Assembly: GCA_965248815.1 (NCBI GenBank)
Contig: CBDFKK010000008.1
Coordinates: 124,001-188,000, forward strand
Direction of reading: 5' to 3'
Length of the DNA: 64,000 bases
Source: CBDFKK01 sp965248815
GTDB lineage: Bacteria > Pseudomonadota > Alphaproteobacteria > SMXP01
In this document: one piece after another, positions 52,572-61,035 of the stretch
Position numbering within the stretch: the first letter of the stretch is position 1
How the letters are laid out: every line of letters starts with the position of its first letter
Translations under genes and position numbers: made by a program
Notes under the pieces: generated by a model
Seen by the model: only the letters and a program-made list of their open reading frames with translations
What the model was told of the DNA's origin: nothing
The model's database searches: none

Positions 52572-53073
52572 GTCTTTCGATTCTTTGGACTCACTTTTAT
52601 GTTCCCCGTCCAAACTGTTTGTTTCTCCGAGTTCCATTGCCTAAGTCCATGGGTCCTTTAGCAAAAATTTTAGATCAATTAGCGGCCGGCTCAGTACGCG
52701 CAGCAACGCGATTTGTGATGTCGATGAGCGTCATCAGACACCAATATCCTTAACTAAGTATTGAAGTCCCAAAATAGAACTGTTTACGCGTCGTCAACTT
52801 CCCTTAACAAAAAGTCAACAAACGAACTCTCCCAAAAAAGGAATAAAAAAGATTGAATTTGATCGCCTGATCCACGCCCGAAACCCAATGAAACAAAGGC
52901 GAAAAGGGCCGCACTTTCAAAGTGTTCCGCAGACAATTTGAAGTAATGTTATGATCCATACCGCAACGAACCGAACACAGATACGACTCACACTGACAAA
53001 TTTTGCAAACTATGCTCAAACGAATCGAATCACAAAAACTTGCTGCTAAAATCAGCATTGGAATTGTTTTCAT
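52572..53073. other. Gene-free region upstream of divK with CtrA-like half-sites
   Basis: Five hundred AT-rich bases separate divK (minus) from the HAD-like gene (plus). I find no convincing gene. TTAA-N7-TTGA (52750-52764) and TTAA-N7-TCAA (52804-52818) have the spacing of CtrA boxes with one imperfect half each, 180-250 bp upstream of the divK start. Confidence 0.4.
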
Positions 53074-53745
53074 ATGCCTCACAATTTGTCCGAATCAGTG
53101 AGAACACAGATAGACGAACTGGACCTTGTACGCGGTCGACCGTTGGTCGTCTGCGATGCGGACGAAGTTCTCTTCCAATTTCTCGAGGGCCTCGAAAATT
53201 ATCTCGCACGGCAAGGTTTACGGCTGGACATGGTGACATACGACTTAGTCGGCAACATAAGGAGCACCCACAACGACGAGGCTTTCGCCGCGGAAAAAGT
53301 GCCGGGGCTGTTGACAAGTTTTTTCGAAACTGAGACGGGGAAACTCCAACCGGTTGGGGGTGCAGCTGAGGCCCTGCTCAGTCTCGTCGACCGCACGCAA
53401 ATTGTGGTTCTCAGCAATATCCCTGAAGCGCAGCGACTGGTCCGGGCCTCTAGTCTGGTCGACCACGGCATGCCTTACCCTCTAATCGCAAACGAGGGCG
53501 ATAAGGGTCAGGCGATCCGCTATCTGTTCGAGCAAGTCGAGGCCAGGGTCTTTTTTGTGGACGATTATCCCGGGCATTTGACCTCCGCGCTCAATCACGT
53601 CGACGACTGCGTGTGTATCAATCTCGTTATGCATCCCAAAATCGTACCGCTAATCGAACAAATGGACTTCGATCATCCCCGCGCGAGGGACTGGCAGGAC
53701 GTGCTGGCCGTGATCGAAGCTGAACTTGGCCAAATAGGTTCCTGA
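53074..53745 (+). CDS. HAD-like hydrolase superfamily protein
   Basis: The 223-residue protein has a HAD motif I variant CDADEVLFQF, motif II-like VVLSNIPEA and a C-terminal VFFVDDYPGHL resembling motif IV. Members are phosphatases or phosphomutases. The substrate is unknown. Its stop is followed immediately by the ATG of the ROK kinase gene, so the two are probably coexpressed. Confidence 0.72.
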   Translation: MPHNLSESVRTQIDELDLVRGRPLVVCDADEVLFQFLEGLENYLARQGLRLDMVTYDLVGNIRSTHNDEAFAAEKVPGLLTSFFETETGKLQPVGGAAEALLSLVDRTQIVVLSNIPEAQRLVRASSLVDHGMPYPLIANEGDKGQAIRYLFEQVEARVFFVDDYPGHLTSALNHVDDCVCINLVMHPKIVPLIEQMDFDHPRARDWQDVLAVIEAELGQIGS

Positions 53746-54669
53746 ATGCCCCCCGACATTCGCATTGGCGTCGATATGGGTGGCACAAAAATCGAGGCGG
53801 CCGCTCTCAGCGCTACCGGCGAGATCTTGGAGCGTACGCGCGTCCCCACACCCCAAGGCGATTACGAGGCTACGGTTCGCGCCATTAGGGACCTTGTCCT
53901 GTCTCTAGAAAGCCAACTCAATCAGCAAGGCAGCGTCGGTGTCGGCATTCCTGGCACGATATCGCCGGCAACCGGACTGGTGAAAAACGCCAACTCGACG
54001 TGGCTGATTGGGCGGCCACTCGACAAGGACCTGAGTGCGGCTCTCGACCGTCCTGTACTCCTGGCCAACGACGCCAATTGTTTTGCCATGTCAGAAGCCG
54101 TCGACGGAGCGGGGCAAGCGCATTACGTCGTATTTGCCGTCATCGCCGGTACCGGCGTCGGCGGCGGCCTGGCAATTGGATGGCGGGTATTGCCCGGGCC
54201 CAACGGTATTGCGGGCGAATGGGGCCACAACCCCCTTCCCTGGCCAAAGGCAGACGAATTGCCCGGGCCGTCATGCTATTGTGGACAGCAAAGTTGCATT
54301 GAAACGTGGCTGTCAGGTCCGGGCCTTGAAAGAGACTTTGAAAGAAACGCCGGCCGATGGGCTACCGCAGAAGACATTGTTGAACTGGCCTCCGACGGCC
54401 AACCAGACGCAAAGGCAGCGCTTGATCGATATTTCGACCGCATGGCACGAGCACTCGCGACGGTCATCAACATGGTCGATCCGGGCATCATCGTCCTGGG
54501 CGGAGGCATGTCGAACATATCAGAAATCTATTCTGAAGTTCCCCTGCGGCTGGGAGCTCACGTTTTTTCCGATCAGGTGGACACACCCGTCGTCAAAAAC
54601 CGACATGGGGATTCAAGTGGGGTAAGAGGTGCCGCGTGGCTTTGGCCCTTGGACGAGAAGAATCAGTAG
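53746..54669 (+). CDS. ROK-family sugar kinase
   Basis: The 307-residue protein has an ATP-binding phosphate loop (IGVDMGGTKIEAAAL), the ROK signature around VIAGTGVGGGLAIG, a zinc site in CYCGQQSCIETW with an upstream His (EWGHNPLP) and VILG-type C-domain glycine-rich loop (IIVLGGGMSN). It phosphorylates a hexose or amino sugar, of fructokinase or N-acetylglucosamine kinase type. It overlaps dinB by 34 bases. Confidence 0.92.
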   Translation: MPPDIRIGVDMGGTKIEAAALSATGEILERTRVPTPQGDYEATVRAIRDLVLSLESQLNQQGSVGVGIPGTISPATGLVKNANSTWLIGRPLDKDLSAALDRPVLLANDANCFAMSEAVDGAGQAHYVVFAVIAGTGVGGGLAIGWRVLPGPNGIAGEWGHNPLPWPKADELPGPSCYCGQQSCIETWLSGPGLERDFERNAGRWATAEDIVELASDGQPDAKAALDRYFDRMARALATVINMVDPGIIVLGGGMSNISEIYSEVPLRLGAHVFSDQVDTPVVKNRHGDSSGVRGAAWLWPLDEKNQ

Positions 54670-55955
54670 GCAGCGGGTTTTGCCGGGACTGCTTTCAGCG
54701 ATGGAAACCGCGCGCTGAGCCCGATGACTCCCCTCACCGATGCGCAGCGTGCGGGAGCCCGCGGCTGTTGCGTCACAAAGAACTCGACGCGCTCACAATC
54801 GGGCATTTGGATTGTGACGCCTTCTATGCGGCGGTCGAGAAACGCGACAATCCCGACCTCGCCGGAAAACCGGTCATCATTGGCGGTGGACGGCGCGGGG
54901 TCGTCGCAACCGCCTGTTACACCGCCCGCATACACGGCGTGCATTCGGCTATGCCTATGTTCAAGGCGCTCAAAGCCTGCCCTAATGCCGTTGTCGTCAA
55001 ACCGAACATGGCAAAGTACTCGGAGGCCGGAAAACAAGTCCGCTGCCTCATGGAAGAAGTCACGCCGTTGGTCGAACCTCTTTCGATTGACGAGGCGTTT
55101 TTGGATATGACGGGCACCGAACGGCTGCACAAGCAATCCGCGGCCGAAACCCTGGCGCGATTGGTCAAACGCATTGAAGACGAAGTGGGCGTGACCGCGT
55201 CGATCGGTCTTAGCCACAATAAGTTTCTGGCAAAGCTTGCGTCTGACTTAGACAAGCCTCGCGGATTCGTCGTGATCGGCCGAGAAGAAACCCTTGACCG
55301 GCTCGCGCCTCTCAAAGTCACGAAGATATGGGGCGTCGGCAAGGCGTTTGCGCGCAAACTCAAGCGCGACGGCATCGAGCGGATTGGGCAGATTCAAAGC
55401 ATGGATGAAGCGCTGCTGTTCAAGAAATATGGCGAGATGGGCGGGCGGCTGTCGCGCTTGTCCCGTGGATTGGATGTGCGCCAAGTCAAGACCAATCGCC
55501 GGGCTAAAACGCTGTCATCGGAAACCACGTTCAACCAAGACCATTCAGACTATGAAGTTTTGCGCGCCCGACTTTGGCGTCAGTGCGAGCGTGTGTCCGC
55601 AAGGGCAAAGAAAGCCGGCAAAGTCGGCCAAACGATCACACTTAAACTCAAGACCGCCGACTTCCGGATCCGAACCCGCAGCATCACCTTGGACCGGCCA
55701 ACCCAATTGGCCGATACGCTGTTTCTGCACAGCAACAAATTGCTCAAAAAACAAGCCGACGGCACGCCGTATCGCCTATTGGGCATTGGAATCAAGGGCT
55801 TGACGGATGCAGGCTCGGTTGGTCTAGACCTGCTCGACGCTGATGAAAACCGCGCCAGCGCCGCAGAATCGGCGATCGATTCAGTCCGAGCCAAGTTTGG
55901 CGATGACGCTATCCGCAAAGGGCGCGGCGCAATGGCTGGGCGCAAACCCAATTAG
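54636..55955 (+). CDS. dinB: DNA polymerase IV with N-terminal zinc-ribbon extension
   Basis: In this 439-residue Y-family translesion polymerase, an N-terminal CRDC...CAAC pair forms a probable zinc ribbon, a common addition in alphaproteobacterial DinB. The palm follows with HLDCDAFYAAVEKR, YTARIHGVHSAMPMF and LSIDEAFLDMT (catalytic acids), then fingers, little-finger domains and a basic C-terminus. GTG 54636 is chosen because it includes the zinc ribbon and has AGAGG six bases upstream. Confidence 0.95.
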   Translation: MALALGREESVGSGFCRDCFQRWKPRAEPDDSPHRCAACGSPRLLRHKELDALTIGHLDCDAFYAAVEKRDNPDLAGKPVIIGGGRRGVVATACYTARIHGVHSAMPMFKALKACPNAVVVKPNMAKYSEAGKQVRCLMEEVTPLVEPLSIDEAFLDMTGTERLHKQSAAETLARLVKRIEDEVGVTASIGLSHNKFLAKLASDLDKPRGFVVIGREETLDRLAPLKVTKIWGVGKAFARKLKRDGIERIGQIQSMDEALLFKKYGEMGGRLSRLSRGLDVRQVKTNRRAKTLSSETTFNQDHSDYEVLRARLWRQCERVSARAKKAGKVGQTITLKLKTADFRIRTRSITLDRPTQLADTLFLHSNKLLKKQADGTPYRLLGIGIKGLTDAGSVGLDLLDADENRASAAESAIDSVRAKFGDDAIRKGRGAMAGRKPN

Positions 55956-56833
55956 CAACCACCGCCGTCGATTTCTTTCAGTTTCAATAGTTTTCCGTTC
56001 AACGCAAAGTCGCCGTAGTCCAATACGAGATCAGTCGTGACGCCATTGGCATACATCCGCATACTGATTTCAAAATCCGGCAACTCATCTTTTGTCTTCG
56101 TCGGATGATAGCTGGCTTGAACTGGCCAGTAATCAAGCCCGGCCAGCAACGAGTGCTGTTCAGTCTCGTCTTCACTGTCGTCGTTGTTACCCTTTTGACC
56201 GATAAAGGAAACCGTATCGAAAATTATTTTGTCGTCGGAGCCGTCAAACATGTTAGCTCGAAAAACCGTTTCGCCTTCTCGAGCTGCCTTGATCAGTCGA
56301 TTGGCATATTCCGACGGAAATAGAACAGCGGGATCGAGCACGTGCTCGGCTTCTTTAGGCTTACTGAAAATTATCGTGCCGTCTTCACCATCCTTGTCGC
56401 GGTTCGCCTTGCCGCGCACTTCACGCGACACCTCCTCGTTCAGTTTCGTTCTCATTGTGAAACGAAAGAGCGTTTGATTTCTTGCTTCCCACGAACTTGA
56501 AGAAAACTCCGTATAGACTTGACCGCCGGTGACATTCCAAATATCCGCGGCAATTTGTTGATCGGACGTATAGCCCTCACAGGTCTCCGCCCAACGAATT
56601 GTTAGAAGTCCGGCATAGGATTCAATTCCGGACCCGCTGTTGGCTCGGTTGAGTGATAAATCGTAGAGCGCTTCAAACGATGCAAGTGGCGGCATTTCTG
56701 CCGATTGGGCATCGACCTCGCCGGTGTCCTCGCCACAGGCCTGCACAAGATAAAGCAGCGCCAACGCCAAAATGCGCCACATGCGTGACGTTTGTCCAAC
56801 AACCGAGCCGCTTGCGTCCCTATGGTAATTCAT
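55952..56833 (-). CDS. eipB: EipB-like periplasmic envelope-integrity protein (DUF1849)
   Basis: This protein of about 293 residues has an N-terminal signal segment (WRILALALLYLVQACGE) and EipB features: ALYDLSLNRANSGSGIESYAG, WAETCEGYTSDQQ and FRFTMRTKLNEE. A Cys in CEGY and the last residue Cys match the disulfide pair reported for Brucella EipB. The family stabilises the cell envelope in alphaproteobacteria. ATG 56833 has GGGAG five bases upstream; ATG 56782 would give a shorter leader. It overlaps the convergent dinB end by four bases. Confidence 0.83.
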   Translation of the reverse strand: MNYHRDASGSVVGQTSRMWRILALALLYLVQACGEDTGEVDAQSAEMPPLASFEALYDLSLNRANSGSGIESYAGLLTIRWAETCEGYTSDQQIAADIWNVTGGQVYTEFSSSSWEARNQTLFRFTMRTKLNEEVSREVRGKANRDKDGEDGTIIFSKPKEAEHVLDPAVLFPSEYANRLIKAAREGETVFRANMFDGSDDKIIFDTVSFIGQKGNNDDSEDETEQHSLLAGLDYWPVQASYHPTKTKDELPDFEISMRMYANGVTTDLVLDYGDFALNGKLLKLKEIDGGGC

Positions 56834-56912
56834 CAAAACTCCCGTTCATCTCCAGCTCCGGTCCCCCGGCATAGGCCCGCCCACTCAACCTGACAAAAGC
56901 TGTATCCCACTT

Positions 56913-57881
56913 ATGTCACGACAAAACAAAAAAATCGTCGTTACCCGCAAATTGCCCGACGCGGTCGAAGCACGCCTCCGACAACACTATGACGTTCGAC
57001 TTAATGAAACCGACCAACTTCTTGCACCACAAGACCTGGTTCAACTTGCGAAGGGCGCCGAAGCGCTGTTGCCAACCGTGACGGACAGGCTCGACGCCAC
57101 CTTCATTGACGCCTTGCCTGATGGACTTAAACTCATCGCGAATTTCGGCGTCGGATACGATCATATTGATCTGAAAGCCGCAATGCGGCGCGGAATTGTG
57201 GTGACCAATACGCCGGGCGTCTTGACCGATGCTACAGCAGAGATTGCTCTGCTCCTGTTATTGGGCGCGGCGCGGCACGCCGGCGAAGGACATGGCCTCG
57301 TCAGCAGCGGGCGTTGGACCGGCTGGACGCCGACCAGTTTGCTAGGTCGCCAGATCACTGGAAAGACGCTTGGAATTTTAGGCATGGGACGCATTGGCCG
57401 TACCCTTGCCAAAAGAGCACGCGCATTCGACATGGATATTCACTATCACAATTCCCGTCAATTGGACGCCCAGCTTGAAGATGGCGCGCATTATCACAGC
57501 AGCGCGGAAAGCCTATTTCGTGTGTCGTCTTTCTTATCGTTGAATGCCGCCACCAACGAGGAGACACGTCGTATCGTCGATGCCGACCGTCTTAAACTTC
57601 TGCCTCGCGGTGCGGTGATCATCAATACGGCGAGAGGTGACCTTGTAGACGATGATGCCTTGATCGAAGCGCTCAAAAGCGGCCACATTGCGGCGGCCGG
57701 TTTGGATGTCTACGCAGGCGAGCCCAACATTCATCCAGGTTATCTCGCCCTCGACAAAGTCTTTCTCTTGCCCCATTTAGGAAGCGCCACCGTCGAGACG
57801 CGCAATGCGATGGGCTTTAAAGCCATCGACAATCTCGACGCCTATTTTGCCGGTACCAATCCACCAGATCGAATTGTCTAG
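56913..57881 (+). CDS. D-2-hydroxyacid dehydrogenase (glyoxylate/hydroxypyruvate reductase-like)
   Basis: The 322-residue protein has the NAD(P) site GKTLGILGMGRIGRTLAKRARAF, catalytic Arg in NTARGDLVDDDAL, Glu in DVYAGEP and His in LLPHLGSAT. Family members reduce glyoxylate, hydroxypyruvate or related 2-oxoacids. There is no signal peptide. It is isolated between eipB (divergent) and the GGDEF gene. Confidence 0.93.
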   Translation: MSRQNKKIVVTRKLPDAVEARLRQHYDVRLNETDQLLAPQDLVQLAKGAEALLPTVTDRLDATFIDALPDGLKLIANFGVGYDHIDLKAAMRRGIVVTNTPGVLTDATAEIALLLLLGAARHAGEGHGLVSSGRWTGWTPTSLLGRQITGKTLGILGMGRIGRTLAKRARAFDMDIHYHNSRQLDAQLEDGAHYHSSAESLFRVSSFLSLNAATNEETRRIVDADRLKLLPRGAVIINTARGDLVDDDALIEALKSGHIAAAGLDVYAGEPNIHPGYLALDKVFLLPHLGSATVETRNAMGFKAIDNLDAYFAGTNPPDRIV

Positions 57882-58024
57882 GCGGAAATTCTTGCCGCCG
57901 TGCAAGAGCAAACGGCAACAAGTTCCCCTAAGGAAAGATTGGTTTGACTATTTGGCGGCGCAAAATCCCAGAGCTCTGCCCTTCTAGGGCTGGAATGGCG
58001 ATTGCTCCTTGGGAGGCACCAGCA

Positions 58025-58753
58025 ATGAGTGAAAGGACCTTGCCGATGCCACCTGCGATTGCCCAAACATCTGAGCAGGCATTTAAGAGCGTTCCGACTC
58101 TTCTCAGCATGATCACTGACCCCAAAAATTCGCTGAGCGATTTGAACGGATCCGTCGGCTCACACGGACGTCACATGCTCGAACATCTGCTGCAAGTGGC
58201 AGCAGAGACCGAACACAAACTCGCCGAGCAATCACATCGAATCCAATTTCTCGAATGCTTATCAGTGACCGATGAACTGACGGGCTTGCACAACAGACGC
58301 GGCTTTGTTGATGTGATCAACCGTACGCTTGCGATGGCCCAGCGCTACGACGAATCCGGCATGCTCGCCTATATCGACTTAGACGATTTCAAGGCCGTCA
58401 ATGATACGTTTGGCCACGCGGCAGGAGATGCGGTGTTGACACAAGTTGCGCAAATTCTGGTTCAAAACACACGCGCGACCGATTTGGTATGCCGCATTGG
58501 CGGTGACGAATTTGCAGTTATATTTGTTCGTGCGGACCAGACCGTTGTTCGTGAGCGAGCCCAAGGACTTAAAGACCAATTGAACTCTGCAAGTGTCAGT
58601 GTCGGAAACACGCAAATTCTTATCCGCGCAAGCTTGGGCATGGAGCCCTACAGACCAGATACGAATCGCGACGAGTTACTCCGGCGCGCCGATGAGCGCA
58701 TGTATCTCGACAAACGAGGCAAAGCGTCCATCGCGCGTCTGCATGCAAACTAA
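58025..58753 (+). CDS. Diguanylate cyclase (GGDEF domain)
   Basis: The 242-residue protein has a helical N-terminal part (residues 1-80) followed by a full GGDEF domain (VTDELTGLHNRRGF, DLDDFKAVNDTFGHAAGD, RIGGDEFAVIF) with an RATD I-site upstream. It should make cyclic di-GMP and be feedback-inhibited. ATG 58025 was chosen because GGGAGG lies about eight bases upstream. It has no REC or membrane part, so its input signal is not visible. Confidence 0.92.
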   Translation: MSERTLPMPPAIAQTSEQAFKSVPTLLSMITDPKNSLSDLNGSVGSHGRHMLEHLLQVAAETEHKLAEQSHRIQFLECLSVTDELTGLHNRRGFVDVINRTLAMAQRYDESGMLAYIDLDDFKAVNDTFGHAAGDAVLTQVAQILVQNTRATDLVCRIGGDEFAVIFVRADQTVVRERAQGLKDQLNSASVSVGNTQILIRASLGMEPYRPDTNRDELLRRADERMYLDKRGKASIARLHAN

Positions 58754-58809
58754 TAATTGAGCAAAAGGCATCGATCGGGGCTCAAACATCCGTTGCAGAT
58801 GCCAACGTG

Positions 58810-58841
58810 CAGCCGGCCCGACATTGTACACGGGCCGGCTG
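58810..58841. terminator. Strong hairpin downstream of the GGDEF gene
   Basis: CAGCCGGCCCG-ACATTGTACA-CGGGCCGGCTG is a perfect 11-bp GC-rich stem with a 10-base loop. It lacks a following T-run on either strand, so termination is likely but not certain. Confidence 0.5.
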
Positions 58842-58888
58842 TACTCTAAAAACGATCTCCTGTCACAATAAAGAGCAGGAGAAACTTC

Positions 58889-59356
58889 ATGTCCGGTCAA
58901 GTCGAGTCAAAGCTGGGTGACCTCGGCATCACTCTTGATCCCCCTCCGGCGCCTGCGGCGAACTACGTGCCATTCGTAGTTACGGGCAATCTCGTGTTCA
59001 TTGCAGGCCAGATTCCGTCAACAAAGGACGGCATCAAGTATAAGGGACAAGTCGGCTCAACGGTTTCAATCAATCAGGCACAGGATGCGGCGCGAATTTG
59101 TATCGTCAACGCGTTGACCCACCTCAAGGCGGCCTGTGCAGGCGATCTCGATCGCGTTCAAAGATGCATAAAGCTTGGCGGCTTCGTCTGTTGCGGGCCC
59201 GAATTTGACCAGCACCATATTGTCCTGAACGGGGCGTCGGACTTGCTGGTGGACATATTTGGCGACGCAGGCCGGCATGCGCGATTTGCGGTTGGCGCTC
59301 CCAGCTTGCCGCTGGGTGTTGCGGTTGAGATCGATGCCGTTTTCGAGATAGCGTAA
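58889..59356 (+). CDS. RidA (YjgF/YER057c) family protein
   Basis: The 155-residue protein has RidA features: YVPFVVTGNLVFIAGQIPSTKDG, VGSTVSINQAQDAARICIVNAL and ARFAVGAPSLPLGVAVEIDAVFE. It belongs to the longer alphaproteobacterial subgroup. RidA proteins hydrolyse reactive enamine/imine intermediates, although not all subgroups keep the activity. The ATG is preceded by GAGCAGGAGAAAC. Confidence 0.92.
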   Translation: MSGQVESKLGDLGITLDPPPAPAANYVPFVVTGNLVFIAGQIPSTKDGIKYKGQVGSTVSINQAQDAARICIVNALTHLKAACAGDLDRVQRCIKLGGFVCCGPEFDQHHIVLNGASDLLVDIFGDAGRHARFAVGAPSLPLGVAVEIDAVFEIA

Positions 59357-59382
59357 GTGTAAGGTCTGCAACAGGATACCTC

Positions 59383-60570
59383 ATGGCATCGAGCGAGATT
59401 TCCGCAAAAATCATCTCCAAAGTCTCGGAAGTCGACGCAGCGCAATGGGACGCATGCGCCAATCCTTCAGAGGTGGCCGGTCGTGAACCTATCCCCAAGA
59501 ATCCGTTTATCGGTCACGCTTTTCTGCACGCTCTTGAAGAAAGCGGATCGGTAACCGCACGCTCCGGTTGGGCGCCGCACCACGTTGTGATTGATGACGG
59601 TGCTGGCGCACTCGTTGGTGCAGTTCCTATGTATTTGAAGAACCACTCTTACGGTGAATTTGTATTCGATCACGGATGGGCCAATGCCTATGAGCGGGCT
59701 GGCGGCAATTACTATCCAAAGCTTCAGGTTTCGGTTCCGTTCACGCCGGCCACCGGCCGCCGGCTCTTAGCTCGACCGGACGAGAATATGAAAGACACGC
59801 AGACGCGATTACTGGCAGCCACAATTCAAGTCGCGCAACAACTCGAAGTCTCGGGAGTTCACTTTACTTTTCTTCCCGAAGACCAATGGAACCATTTGGG
59901 AGAATTGGGATTACTTCAACGCACCGATCAGCAATTTCATTGGTTGAACCATGGCTATACGACTTTTGATGATTTTCTCGCCGACCTCACGTCCAGAAAA
60001 CGCAAGAATCTAAAGAAAGAACGGCAAGCGGCTTTGGATAACGACATTACGATCGAGCAACTGACCGGCGCGGATCTTAAGGAGCATCATTGGGACGCGT
60101 TCTACAATTTCTATGCCGATACCGGTACCCGCAAGTGGGGCCGGCCCTATTTAACTCGATCATTCTTCAGCCTTATTGGCGAGACTATGCCCGATGACGT
60201 ATTGCTCATACTGTGCAAGCGCGGCGGGCGATATATTGCAGGCGCCATTAATTTTATCGGCGGCGACACGCTGTTCGGCCGCAATTGGGGATGCATCGAA
60301 GATCATCGATTTCTTCACTTTGAAGCGTGCTACTACCAAGCCATCGACTTTGCCATCGCACGCGGGCTTGGAAGGGTCGAGGCAGGGGCCCAAGGCGCGC
60401 ATAAGTTAGCGCGAGGCTATGTTCCCACCCGAACACACAGCGCACATTATCTTGCCGATGCCAGTTTGAGAGATGCAGTCGAACGCTATCTGAACGAAGA
60501 ACGCCGTCACGTTGACAACGACATTATGTATTTGAGCGATCATGTTCCGTTTCGCCAGGAGCCAAGTTAG
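59383..60570 (+). CDS. GNAT-type N-acyltransferase, FemAB-like (DUF482)
   Basis: The 395-residue protein resembles the conserved proteobacterial family annotated as peptidoglycan-biosynthesis or N-acyltransferase-like: NPFIGHAFLHALEESGSV, HPxYLKxHSYGEFVFDHGWANAYERAG-type stretch, SRKRKNLKKERQAAL and ARGLGRVEAGAQGAHKLARGYVP. Two acyltransferase folds are likely. The physiological substrate is not established. It is followed by the HIT gene 17 bp later. Confidence 0.87.
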   Translation: MASSEISAKIISKVSEVDAAQWDACANPSEVAGREPIPKNPFIGHAFLHALEESGSVTARSGWAPHHVVIDDGAGALVGAVPMYLKNHSYGEFVFDHGWANAYERAGGNYYPKLQVSVPFTPATGRRLLARPDENMKDTQTRLLAATIQVAQQLEVSGVHFTFLPEDQWNHLGELGLLQRTDQQFHWLNHGYTTFDDFLADLTSRKRKNLKKERQAALDNDITIEQLTGADLKEHHWDAFYNFYADTGTRKWGRPYLTRSFFSLIGETMPDDVLLILCKRGGRYIAGAINFIGGDTLFGRNWGCIEDHRFLHFEACYYQAIDFAIARGLGRVEAGAQGAHKLARGYVPTRTHSAHYLADASLRDAVERYLNEERRHVDNDIMYLSDHVPFRQEPS

Positions 60571-60587
60571 AGCAACTAGTGCCCGGC

Positions 60588-61007
60588 ATGTCCTATGACA
60601 CCAACAATATATTCGCCAAAATCCTTCGGAGCGAGGCGCCCTGCATCAAAGTCTTTGAAGATGACTTTACGCTTGCGTTCATGGACATCAGACCTCAGGC
60701 CGACGGCCATACGCTGATCGTACCCAAAGCTGAAGCCGAGACGATTTTTGACTTAGACCCCAAGATGGCGAAGGCGTTGATTCAGACGACGCAGAAAGTG
60801 GCGTGTGCAATCAATCAAGCACTTCGCCCGAATGGTGTCACATTGGCCCAACTCAATGGTGCCGCCGCCGGGCAAACCGTGTTTCACGTCCATTTTCACG
60901 TCATTCCGCGCGGTGCAGGTTCTGACTTGTCGTTCCATGGAAGCGACACGGCTGATCCTGCTCGGCTAAAGCAAATCGCCGAGTTGATCAGCACTACGAT
61001 CGAATAG
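60588..61007 (+). CDS. HIT-family nucleotide-binding hydrolase
   Basis: This protein of about 139 residues has the histidine triad FHVHFHVIPR near residue 103 and the HIT start NIFAKILRSEAPCIKVFEDD. Such proteins hydrolyse nucleoside phosphoramidates or dinucleoside polyphosphates. ATG 60588 is preferred over an upstream GTG at 60579. It is convergent with clpA. Confidence 0.93.
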   Translation: MSYDTNNIFAKILRSEAPCIKVFEDDFTLAFMDIRPQADGHTLIVPKAEAETIFDLDPKMAKALIQTTQKVACAINQALRPNGVTLAQLNGAAAGQTVFHVHFHVIPRGAGSDLSFHGSDTADPARLKQIAELISTTIE

Positions 61008-61035
61008 CGCACTAATCAAAGACGAGACGTATCGC

